From Fusarium oxysporum f. sp. lycopersici 4287 (lineage: Eukaryota > Ascomycota > Sordariomycetes > Hypocreales > Nectriaceae): a DNA stretch of 64,000 nt. The position numbers and the translations under genes were made by a program. Shown piece by piece: positions 23,765 to 33,147 of this stretch. The notes below the pieces were generated by a model, which was not told where the DNA came from, did not search any database, and saw only the letters and a list, made by a program, of their open reading frames with translations. The stretch lies in contig NC_030990.1 in NCBI RefSeq assembly GCF_000149955.1, positions 310,001-374,000 on the forward strand. Reading direction: 5' to 3'. Within the stretch, counting starts at the first letter, position 1. The number at the start of each line of letters is the position of its first letter.

Positions 23765-24493
23765 TCAATCCTTCTTCGCAGTCCATACCACAGCTCGGCG
23801 CAAGCTTTCCATGAACCATGCATTCTTATATGCCTCATCAAAATGGCCCAGAGCAGTGTAGTACACTCTTCCCTTCCCGACCGTCTGAGTCCACGACAAC
23901 GGAAAGCCGGCCGATTCAGCGCTCTCCTCGTTATCCCCCCGCACCGAAAGTAAGATTGTGCGGCCTTCGATACGCGGGTGAGATCTGAACGTATACACCT
24001 CGTCAAACCAGGGAAACTGACTCGCTGGAAGAGACTCTGTCTTGACAGGACAGGCATGAGCTTCTTCTGGTGCAGAGTCTGGACCAGGAAGAGACTCATA
24101 TCCGCTGATGTAGTGATCGGCGGTTTCGACAGCAAGAGTCATCCATTGTGGCGGCGGGTGACCATTGAACACTTCGCCTAAAATCTTGGTATACCTGGCG
24201 TTTGTCTTCAAGCCTGATGTGGCAGCATGAATGCCTACAACACCACCGCCATTCTCGACGAAATTTAACAGAGAGGTGACTTCCTCTTCATTCAAATAAT
24301 CGCCGGTGTTGTGTCCGAGAGCAACGACATCGTATTCTGAAAGAGAGAGCAGTTCTCTTGAATCTTCAGTAGCGCTTACGGAGAATGGTAGTGAGTTGAA
24401 GGCTGAAATCAAGGTGGGAATACAGTCATGACGATAGCCGCAAGTTTTGGTAAGTAGTAATACTTTGATCGAGGCTGGTGCTGTCGATGCCAT
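23765..24493 (-). CDS. ThuA-like protein
   Basis: Single-exon gene of 242 residues with the ThuA/glutamine-amidotransferase-like fold (PF06283). The N-terminal KVLLLTKTCGYRHDCIP matches the family's xTxxxxYRH opening. It is followed by YDVVALGHNTGDYLNEEE, the core FVENGGGVVGIHAATSG, and the C-terminal GKGRVYYTALGHFDEAY. Length is normal for fungal single-domain members. The family is linked to trehalose or sugar use in bacteria; the fungal role is unproven. There is no signal peptide, so it is probably cytosolic. Its upstream region holds a 25-bp palindrome. Confidence 0.85.
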   Translation of the reverse strand: MASTAPASIKVLLLTKTCGYRHDCIPTLISAFNSLPFSVSATEDSRELLSLSEYDVVALGHNTGDYLNEEEVTSLLNFVENGGGVVGIHAATSGLKTNARYTKILGEVFNGHPPPQWMTLAVETADHYISGYESLPGPDSAPEEAHACPVKTESLPASQFPWFDEVYTFRSHPRIEGRTILLSVRGDNEESAESAGFPLSWTQTVGKGRVYYTALGHFDEAYKNAWFMESLRRAVVWTAKKD

Positions 24494-25138
24494 TTTTCTT
24501 AACAGTCTTTGGTAGATTTGAAGATGATTAAAAGAGCTTCAAGGTAAGGAGCACGACGCAATCATGAGCTGCCAGGTCTATCAACTCATTTAAAGGAACC
24601 TCATTTAGCCATCACTGAACGATGCTGACGGACGAATAAGATGATGCAATTGTGGAGTGAGTCATGCGCCGAGGCGCTGTGATTGGTGGATGAATTACGC
24701 TCCGTACTTGCAGAATGCTGACAATGTCAGCATTCTCAAGTCTTGTCCCTCACCGTGACGCCATGTCAAGTATGAGAGCTTTGTGTTTATTTCAAGAAAT
24801 GGTAGTAGCTGAGTCCTTTAGTGTGCAAACAGTGTCAAACAGAATATTGAATCTAGGAATGAGCATATGCTGTGCGTGGACTCAACCAGAGCTAGTGATA
24901 CGTATCAACACTCCATAATCCATGCTTTCTCTGCAACAGTACACCAGAGATATGTTTTGTCATGTCAGGGTCAAGAAAAGTCATTTAGTAGTGCTGGATA
25001 GGTTGTGTGGGAGAGGTAAGACAGATAGGTACATAATAAAATAAAAAGGTCTATTGCAAAATTATTCAAGTCTATATGCTATGTCTAAACGCGAACCAAT
25101 TCTAATATCAGTACCTCCAATCAAGTTTCTATATCTAT
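24494..25138. other. Intergenic; promoter of the ThuA-like gene
   Basis: Contains one striking palindrome at 24712-24736 (listed separately) and nothing else I recognise. It also includes the 3' flank of the GMC oxidoreductase. Confidence 0.5.
24712..24736. promoter_or_regulatory. 25-bp palindrome upstream of the ThuA-like gene
   Basis: Two perfect 12-bp arms (AGAATGCTGACA and its reverse complement) flank a single A. It lies about 220-245 bp upstream of the ThuA-like start. The symmetry suggests a dimeric regulator's site; no factor is assigned. Confidence 0.45.
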
Positions 25139-27027
25139 CTATAGGCGGCTAGTGAATGGGTTGGCCCTAGTAGGAGCTTCCTGACCAAAAATTTCAGGAT
25201 GGTCAGCCTTGATCATATCGGCACCCTAGGAAACATGTCAGTGAAGTCACCAAAAATGAACTGAAAAGGTCTCACCTTCTCTCCAATCATGTAGACAGAG
25301 TTCTGGATGCGGCAGTCAGGAATAACTGGGATGACGGAGGCATCAGCAATGCGAAGGTTCTTGATTCCGTGAACACGAAGGCGAGAGTCAACGACACCCT
25401 GCTGGATGTTCTTAGAGAGACGCGCAGTACCGCAGGGGTCTGTGAGTCATGTTAGTACACATTCTTCATATGATGATAGATTCGACTTACGGAAACCAGT
25501 CTGGCTGCGATCAAGGACAGCCCTCTTCATCTCCTCATCAGACTCAAGGGGCATTCTCCAAGGATACTCGCCAAGCACAATGTCCTTGAAACCCTTACCA
25601 GTGGTAAGAACATCATAAGTCCAGCGAACACCCTCGCGCATAGCAAGGATATCAAGATCATTGCCAAAGAAGTTAAGGTTGATGTTAGGCTGGACAAGAG
25701 GGTCGTTGCTGTTAAGTGTGACTTGACCTTCAGAAAGGGGACGTAGAAGATCGACGATGACAGTCATGTAGTTACCCTTCTCGGGAACGGGGTAGTGCCA
25801 TTGGAAAGCAGTGCTGAACATGCCAACGAAATCGAGTTCAAAGTGAGGTTGGCCCTTGGGACCGAAGGGATCGAGGCCGCCGTTTGCAGCCTTTGCTTCA
25901 CGGTAGGATTGGTGCTGCTCGAGACGCTCATCGATACGGGGAAAGCCGACCAGTTCGAGAAGACCAGAGCTGACAGGACCTGTCTTGTCGCGCTTGTACT
26001 GAGCAATAGCAGCGCTGTTGGCGGCACCATCCCGAAGGATGTAGTCCTCCAGACCGAAGCCATCCTTGACTTGGAGAACGAAAGGAACGATAGGGTGATC
26101 AAGAAGATGCTGGCCAACGTGAGGAGAGTCGAGCTTGACGTTGATGTCGTTCTTCTTGAGTTCCTGGGCGGGACCGACACCAGAAAGCATGAGAAGCTTG
26201 GGGGTTTCGAAAACACCCTGAGATAAAATGACCTCCTTGCTGGCGAAGACACTGAGCTCTCCCTTGGTAGCTGGGTTGATGACGGTGACACCAAGACAAG
26301 TGTTGGTGCGAGGATCAATGATCAGCTCCTTGGACTGAACGCCATAGAGGATATTGACATTAGGCTTGTTCTTGAGGTACAAGAAACTTCCCTGTCGCTG
26401 ACCTCCATGGATAGTATCAACACAATGCGTAAGACCCCTCATCTCACCATCATAAATATTCTCTGTGAGGACTTCACCCTTGGAAACCCACGCTTCAGTC
26501 AAAGCATCACGCCAAGGCTGCATCTCAGGAACCAGATCAGCATGCGCAATCTGAATCGGACCCCCCGTGCCAATCTTTCCCAGCTCAGAGGGATAAAGCC
26601 CCTCCTCATCATGATAAGTTGCACACTTGCGAAGATACTCCACACAACCCTCCCAATTCCAATCCTCGCCGCCAAAAGCCTCCCAGTCGTCAAAGGTGGG
26701 CTTGGAGCCGGGGATCCAGGTGAAGTAGTTGGCGCAGGACGAACCGCCGAGGACTTTTCCGCGGGTGTTGGGCTTTTCGATACGCTCGTAGTCGTCGCGC
26801 TTGATCATGGTGGACTTGTAGGCCCAGTCGTGCTTGCTGCCGCGCAGGTTGAAGGCCTTGGACGGCGTGGTGATTTCGGGGATTTGGTGAGGGTTGGGGA
26901 TGCCGGCTTCGATGACGAGGATGCGGACATGGGGGTTTTCGGCGAGACGGCCGGCTACAGTGTTTCCTGCTGTGCCGCCGCCGACGATGATGAAGTCGTA
27001 TTCATTTCCGTTTGCGACGAATGCCAT
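25139..27027 (-). CDS. GMC-family FAD oxidoreductase
   Basis: Flavin oxidase or dehydrogenase of the glucose-methanol-choline family, about 600 residues in three exons. Start at 27027 (MAFVANGNEYDFIIVGGGTA) with the FAD-binding GGGTAGNTVAGRLAE. The GMC signature appears as GKVLGGSSCANYFTWIPGS and a second motif as SQGVFETPKLLMLSGVGP. After a short intron near 25444-25492 the catalytic His is in HPCGTARLSKN. A last intron (about 25228-25275) precedes GADMIKADHPEIFGQE. There is no signal peptide, so it is probably cytosolic or peroxisomal. Substrate unknown; choline-dehydrogenase-like and aryl-alcohol-oxidase-like relatives are the candidates. It is divergent from a catalase 823 bp away. Confidence 0.88.
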
Positions 27028-27850
27028 TTTGTTGAGGATAAGGTTTTTGTGAGGGAGTTGAAGAGATGACGGGTCTTGTCAAAGAAGTGAGGGTGGAGGC
27101 AGGGAAGTTTTGGAGTAGTTGAAATGTTTGTAAGTGAAGTCTGAGTGATTGCTGGATTGCAAAACACCAAGACCCTTCAAGAGCCGTGATATTTATATAT
27201 CTCATCTTGCAATGTCGTCACTGACCAAGTTCTCCATGTTCAAGATGAACATTCTCGACATACGCGTCTCACGGCATCGAAATGCCGACAATTCTGATGC
27301 AACATTGACATTTGTTTCTATACGGATCTCTCGGTATTCAACAAGTGACGTATTCCCCATACGAAAACTCCAGCACTTTCGAGGCACAGTCAAGCCCCAA
27401 AGCGCCATAAAACCTCAAAACTCACAAATCCCGCACAAAACCCGTGTTACAAACAATCTGACAAAGATGCCGAGTCAGCTCCGGTGTCCATTTCTAGAAC
27501 ATCTTCGCTCGGGGTCCAGTTTTAGCGGCTCTCCGGCAGCGCGTGCACTAGCCGTAAGCAGTAATACTACCGGGAATACCGAGTCCACTTTCATGATTGC
27601 GGCTTAGAAAAGTAACTGCTGTGATTGGGCTTTTACTGGTACTCTTGACGATAACCTCTATCTTATCGAAACCTTGGAACGGAGGCCCGCAGAGATGAGA
27701 TCCATCTCTTATCTGTCGGGGCGGGCTCGGCATTGACGATGCCGTAATGAGAAGTGGAAAATTTGTCTTAAGGCTGGGGAATTTCCTCGTTTCTTTCTCG
27801 TCATTGAAACTATTGTTCTTCTTCATTACGTTCAATTGCAGCCTTTCAAA
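27028..27850. promoter_or_regulatory. Divergent promoter region of GMC oxidoreductase and catalase
   Basis: An 823-bp region between two divergent starts. No gene is seen; the open frame at 27149-27607 looks like chance. Shared control of an H2O2-producing and an H2O2-removing enzyme is plausible but not shown by any motif I can identify. Confidence 0.4.
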
Positions 27851-29585
27851 ATGTCTAATCCTGTGTTCACTTTGACCGAGGGTAGGTCAGAGACCTGTAA
27901 TCTACTGTCACAGCCTAACTTGTCTAGGTCAGCCTGTTCGCGATCCCTCAGTGAGCATTACCCTTCCAGTCTTTGGCGGCGGCGGTCTCACAACTCTTGG
28001 TGATACACTTCTCCTCGAGACTCTGGCTCACTTCAGCCGAGAGCGCATTCCTGAACGGCAAGTCAGCCATCTAATCTCACCACTCACAACAACCCAACTA
28101 ACAAATATCGCAGAGTCGTCCACGCCAAGGCTGCTGGTGCCTGGGGAGAATTCGAAGTCACCAACCCCGAGATTGCTCAATTGACTTGCGCCAAGTTCCT
28201 GGACACCGCTGGCAAGAAGACCCAAGTTCTCTTCCGTCTCAGTACCACTGGTGGTGAGAAGGGCAGCGCCGATACTGTTCGCGATGTTCGAGGTTTCTCT
28301 GTCAAGTTCTTCACAGAGGAAGGAAACTATGACATTGTCGGGAACCATGTTGTAAGTCTCGATCCTGTGATCGATGGTAGTTCTTTGTTGACCGCCTTAG
28401 CCTGTCTTCTTCGTCCGCGATCCCATGCGATTCCCTTCATTGAACCGCAGCCACAAGCGACATCCCGCTACCAACCGACCTGATGCCACCATGGTGAGTT
28501 GCCCGAATTGGCTATTATGACTAAATGATCTCATGTTCTTAGTTCTGGGACTTTCACGTCAACCAACCCGAGAGTGTACACACCCTGATGCATCTCTTTG
28601 GCAGCCGCGGTCTTCCCGACTCCATCCGCCGCGTAACCGGCTTTGGCGTTCACACCTTCAAGCTCATCGACAGCTCTGGGCGCCCCCGATACTGCAAATT
28701 CCATTTCCGTCCCGAGACTGGCCATACCAGCTTCGCCTCTGCTGAAGAAGCCGAGAAGAAGGCCGGTGCCAATGCTGATTACCATACTGAAGATCTCTGG
28801 GATGCTATTGCTCGGGGCGAGTACCCTGTCTGGAAGTTGTATGTTCAGATCATGGAGCCTGAGAGAGCTGAGACCTTTGGTCGGGCTTTGTTCGACATTA
28901 CCAAGATTTGGTCTCATAAGGAGTTTCCTTTGATTGAGGTTGGAAAGATGACCTTGAACAAGAACGTAAGTATATTCATCTCCGATAGTATTGGATGGTT
29001 GAGTGCTGACAGTGACGGTAGCCTGAGAACTACTTCGCCGAAATCGAGCAAGCTGCCTTCTCACCATCGAACTTGGTCCCTGGTATCGCCATGACACCTG
29101 ATCCAATGCTTCAGGCTCGCATGTTCGCCTACCCCGACGCCCAGCGATACCGCCTCGGCTCAAACTACGCCCAACTCCCTCCCAACCGTCCTATTGCGCC
29201 CGTCTACGCCCCCTTCGTCCGCGACGGCATCACCACCACCAAGAACTACGGTGGCGACCCCAACTACGTCCGAAGCACTCTCAGCCCCGGCGTCACCACC
29301 CAATCTATCACCCAGATCACACACCATGAGCGTATTGCTGCCAACGCACTGCTCGGTCTGAACGAGATCCCCGTCGATGATGAGGACTTTGTTCAGCCTA
29401 GGGATCTGTGGAGGAGAGTCTTTGATGATGCTGAGAAGGAGAAATTTGTGGGCAATGTTGTTGGAAGCTTGGCTGGTACACCTGCTCCTCTGAGGGAAGC
29501 TGTCGTTGCTATGTTTAGCAAGGTTGATGGTGAGATTGGTCAGCGAATGATGGCCAAGATCAAGGAGGATGCTACTCACCTTTAG
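27851..29585 (+). CDS. Small-subunit heme catalase
   Basis: Breaks down H2O2. About 500 residues in five exons; start at 27851 ([11 protein letters not shown]). The distal His is in [14 protein letters not shown] and the proximal heme-ligand region is [14 protein letters not shown] with its Tyr. The second intron (5' site at CG|GCAAGT near 28060, ending ATCGCAG near 28112) is a GC-AG intron; reading it this way restores ERVVHAKA. Across the third intron the protein reads [13 protein letters not shown], where classical catalases have two Asn (GNN), so the second Asn is replaced by His. No signal peptide. The C-terminus (DATHL) is not a standard peroxisomal SKL. Divergent partner: the GMC oxidoreductase. 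Confidence 0.9.
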
Positions 29586-29994
29586 ACGTTGAGCAGCAAG
29601 AACTTATGGCGTAGACTTAATGAGATAGATCAGCGATAGACGTATAGAATGCTTAGAATAGATCTCTTCGTTTTCGAAAATTCATACTGGCGATCAGCGT
29701 GATATGCGACAGTTCGATTGTGACTTGGGCACCAGTATATTACCGCATATCTCTTAAAGAGTCATTACAAGTCAATGGCGAAAGCCTTAAAAAGAATTCT
29801 TACGTTGTTTATTTACGGTCTTGGAGCCTCTGAGGTAACAACAGTCAGATGATGTCAGTGGTAATACTTGGCATAATGCTGACTGCTGATCACCAACAAC
29901 CATTTATATAAGAAAGCCACTGACTATTGAGTTTGTTACAGTCCACTTCTGAAAGGTCTCTGCAAAGTCTGCTGTACAAAGACCTCCTATAACC
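29586..29994. other. Intergenic between catalase and kinase genes
   Basis: 409 bases holding the catalase 3' flank and the kinase promoter. No recognised element. Confidence 0.5.
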
Positions 29995-31209
29995 ATGGCA
30001 TCAACACATCCTGATTTCGATTCCAAAGTCCAGAAAGCACTCGAGGGCACCAAGTTCCAAGTTTCGAAACTGGAGAAGATCACGGGTGGATCTGTCAATT
30101 GGATCTATAAGGCGGAACTTGTGAGGCCTCTGTACAATGGAGAGGAGGAGGTTTTGGTCAAACACGGAGAGCCGTATATGGCGTCCAAACCAGAGTTTGC
30201 ACTACCCGCACTCCGTAGTGTGAGATCCCATGAACAATATCAGCTCAAATAACTGACGCGATGTAGACTATCGAGATAGAGAGTCTCAAGATCTTATCAG
30301 CCGTCTCATCATTCAGCAATCAACTGAGTGACACCCACAATTTCGTTGTGCGAACGCCAAAGTTCTATCATTTTGATCAAGACAGCTCAACTCAGGTATT
30401 GGAGTTCTTGTCGGATGGTATTCATCTAAAGGAATATGCCATTAAAAACTATGGCCCACCGACGCCTGAGTCATTCCAGCCCCAGTGCCATGAACTCGGA
30501 AAGGCACTCGGCAGCTGGTTACGGGATTTCGCGGCATGGAGTGCTCAACAAGTCAAACACCGAGAGCTTGTAGCCCAGAACGAGTTTGGTCAAGCTGTTC
30601 GGCACATGTTGAACTACGGATGGCTTCATGAGCGGACTAAGGAATATCCAGGTATTCTCAACGATGTGGAGGATATCCTTACGCAAGTTGAGCAGCTGGC
30701 CGCATCAGAGAAGGAAAACACGGACGAGCTGCAGATTATCCACGGAGACTTCTGGACCGGAAAGTAAGTTCATTGCCCTCGTTTATGTTCTGGAAATTGA
30801 ATTGAGTAGTGTTGTTCTCCCCAACGCTGCTATCAATGAAGGCACGAAGATTCCCGTATTCGTCGTTGACTGGGAAATGACGCAACTCGGTCTGCCCAGC
30901 GTAGATTTCGGAGAAATGATTGCCGAAATGTATGCGCTATGGCTATACAAGTCCATCGATGCGGGACTATGGATGATGGAGGGATTCATCGAAGGATACG
31001 GACATATCAGCGAAGAGATCGCTTTTCGGACCGCTATACACGTTGGAACGCACCTTGTTTGCGTGACTACTGACTTCCCAGCATGGGGCCGTGAGAACTA
31101 CGAGAGAGTGGTTGCTGTAGGAAAAGACGTTATTGTCCATGCTTGGAAGAAGGACCGCGAGTGGTTTCAAGAGGGAAATTTGGCATGTTTATTTAGGTCT
31201 GAAAATTAG
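29995..31209 (+). CDS. APH/choline-kinase-type small-molecule phosphotransferase
   Basis: Protein-kinase-like fold (PF01636) that phosphorylates a small molecule. Start at 29995 in a good context (ACCATGG). Two introns: about 30219-30265 joining LPALRS to TIEIES, and about 30762-30807 joining HGDFWTGN to VVLPNAA. Around 370 residues. The N-lobe has KLEKITGGSVNWIYKAEL and VLVKHGE (the ATP-contacting Lys). Brenner's catalytic motif is HGDFWTGN (HxDxxxxN) and the metal-binding motif is FVVDWEMTQLG. All catalytic residues are present. The substrate is unknown; methylthioribose-kinase-like and aminoglycoside-phosphotransferase-like annotations are both common for such fungal genes. Confidence 0.8.
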
Positions 31210-32335
31210 GGGCTGTGTCTCTTAACAGATACATGGGATTGAGGGTATCTTTGCTATTGATGTTGATGATCTTGACTGCAACAAGTTGGTCTGGCTTGAG
31301 GCTGCTCGCTTTGTAGAGACGGTCAAAGCACCCTTGTCAATAAGTTCTATCGAATAATTGCCCGAGGACTAAGTGACTAGCAAGGCCCAAGCTCGACAAG
31401 CCTGAGCGCGGAAGTGGTGATGTAAGTTGAAAGCGGATAAAGTATGGCACGGAAGAGAGAAGCAACAATGAGTAGTGTATCGAAGGCAAAAGACCTGTGC
31501 TTTATCGGGTAAGTAATTGACTTATTCCACATCCTACATTCATAATATTAGCTAATATTGTTAATACGAGGTCAACGAGTGGTGCGAGAGGGATCACCCT
31601 AGGTAGGTACAACGGCCGCAAGGCAAAATAATAGAGGCGAAAGGTTTTAGACTTTTGAAGTGGCAAATTATGGAGTACTAGCGGTTGCTACCGTTACATG
31701 GAGCCGCAAGCATGTACCCAATAAGTTGCTATGGCTCACGTGCGCATTGACATCAAGAGATTGAGCGTTCTTTACTCCTTTTATAAGTCTGCAAAGGTTA
31801 TTAACATATCATCTTAGTAGACACTTGGACACAGTATACATTAATCGACTTGTTCCCTGTATGGATCTGTGGCTAATCACAAAATAAAGCTTAGGCTTGA
31901 GACGGTAAATTATATTGCCATTGAAGGTTTATAAATGTATTGTTAGAGGAAGCAGCAGCTCGTTAGGAAACACAGGTATTTGGTATAGATGCCGATCTCC
32001 AATCACTTCAAAACCGGTCTGCAGCACTTGTCGGAAGCCGGCTTGAGAGATGATTAAATTAAACACTTTGTTATATTCGGGTCGTATTGACATGTTGTTT
32101 AGCGGCTGATGGTGCCTGAGTGCCGAAGCCAATATACCGCCTTACCCGACTACGCGGTATAACTTGTAAACTCTAAAAAGTCCCCGGCAAACTATGGGCA
32201 AGGTACTCGGAATACGGGTGAGAACATGTAATCCTCATCTTATAAATAAAGATGATAACCTACTGGAAATGAATCATCTTAAACATGAGCAAGATTGATC
32301 CCGAACTCCCTTAAAAAATCTTACCAAGAACAACA
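31210..32335. other. AT-rich intergenic stretch
   Basis: 1.1 kb without a gene. Stop-dense and AT-rich, resembling mutated, non-coding DNA at the left edge of the biosynthetic cluster. The end is the promoter of the repeat-peptide gene. Confidence 0.45.
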
Positions 32336-32675
32336 ATGTTAGGAATCAAATCCATCATCCTTTCTTGCCTCCTTTTCGGAGCAGTTCAGGCGTAGGTGAC
32401 CATCCACCCTTCTGGGTATCTAAGGAGCCCCAACTAATATGCTGCGGATGATAAGTTTTACTGCTCAACAGAAGCCCACAGATCCAAAGAATGATAAGCC
32501 AACGAATCACCTACAACTGGCAAAGCGCTCAATGGCAAAGAATGATCAACCGACCAACCATCCGCAGCTGGCAAAGCGATCGATGACAGGTCATGATAAG
32601 CCAACTGACCACCCGAAACTGGCAAGACGTACGATCGAAAAGCCTAGCAAGCCGATTATTCACCCAAACTGGTAA
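32336..32675 (+). CDS. Kex2-processed repeat-peptide precursor
   Basis: Two exons: 32336-32391 and 32456-32675, split by a 64-nt intron with a CTAAT branch site. The product is 91 residues. It opens with a textbook signal peptide (MLGIKSIILSCLLFGAVQA), whose last codon is completed by the splice. A short spacer leads to four tandem 17-residue units. The first three end in a dibasic site (LAKR, LAKR, LARR) and share the core D-K/Q-P-T-N/D-H. The DNA repeats with an exact 51-bp period (32490, 32541, 32592, 32643). This is the layout of kexin-processed peptides, which include alpha-type pheromones and ribosomal cyclic peptides. The units do not resemble Fusarium alpha-pheromone (no Trp/Cys core). 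The last unit is cut short by a one-base loss. Processing is inferred; function unknown. Confidence 0.72.
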
Positions 32676-32692
32676 AGCGCTCGATGCATGAG
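32490..32692 (+). repeat. Four tandem 51-bp units inside the precursor gene
   Basis: Units begin at 32490, 32541, 32592 and 32643. The first three are in frame and 51 bp long. The fourth is 50 bp because one base is missing after the CAC codon near 32666. Its unit-like sequence continues past the resulting stop at 32673-32675. Confidence 0.8.
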
Positions 32693-33147
32693 CCCTTCGT
32701 TAATGAATCTCTCGCTTAACGTGAGATAGCTCTTTTTCACGCAGTGAGTGCTCAACGGTTAAGATGTTGACATGACTAACAAAACTACCTGACTATTTTC
32801 AAGGTGTAGGGGGAATCAGAGCGGTGCTAGCGGGGATGAACTTCATGTTCAAGTACAAGGAAAGACCTATGATTAGGTTGGTGTTGGATACCGTGCGCTC
32901 GTCAAGCAGCGGTTGTGAAGTAGTGGATGGCCTGTGTGATTCTGGCGAGTGTTATTATTCGACGTCGTACTTTTTAAACAAGTCTCTCTTATAAGATAGC
33001 GGCCTGGATGCTTTTATTTGGGGAAAATTCACATAATCGTACTTTATGAAACACGGTTCTTTGCGAACTTGATCTGTAATGAACTGTTGCAATCTGATTA
33101 TGTATTTAATCTAACAAATAAAGTAAAATCCAGAGGCAGAGACCCAA
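32676..33147. other. Intergenic between precursor gene and PKS-NRPS 3' end
   Basis: 472 bases. The first part holds the frame-shifted remainder of the fourth repeat and a second stop near 32720. The rest shows no gene. Confidence 0.5.

Noticed and set aside
26407..27069. Plus-strand open frame of 220 codons
   Set aside because: Antisense shadow of the GMC oxidoreductase; no domain features.
28531..29163. Minus-strand open frame of 210 codons
   Set aside because: Antisense to the catalase exons; the catalase frame has clear family motifs.
32336..32675. Fusarium alpha-pheromone precursor
   Set aside because: The repeat units have no Trp-Cys...Cys-Trp core, so this is a different Kex2-type precursor.
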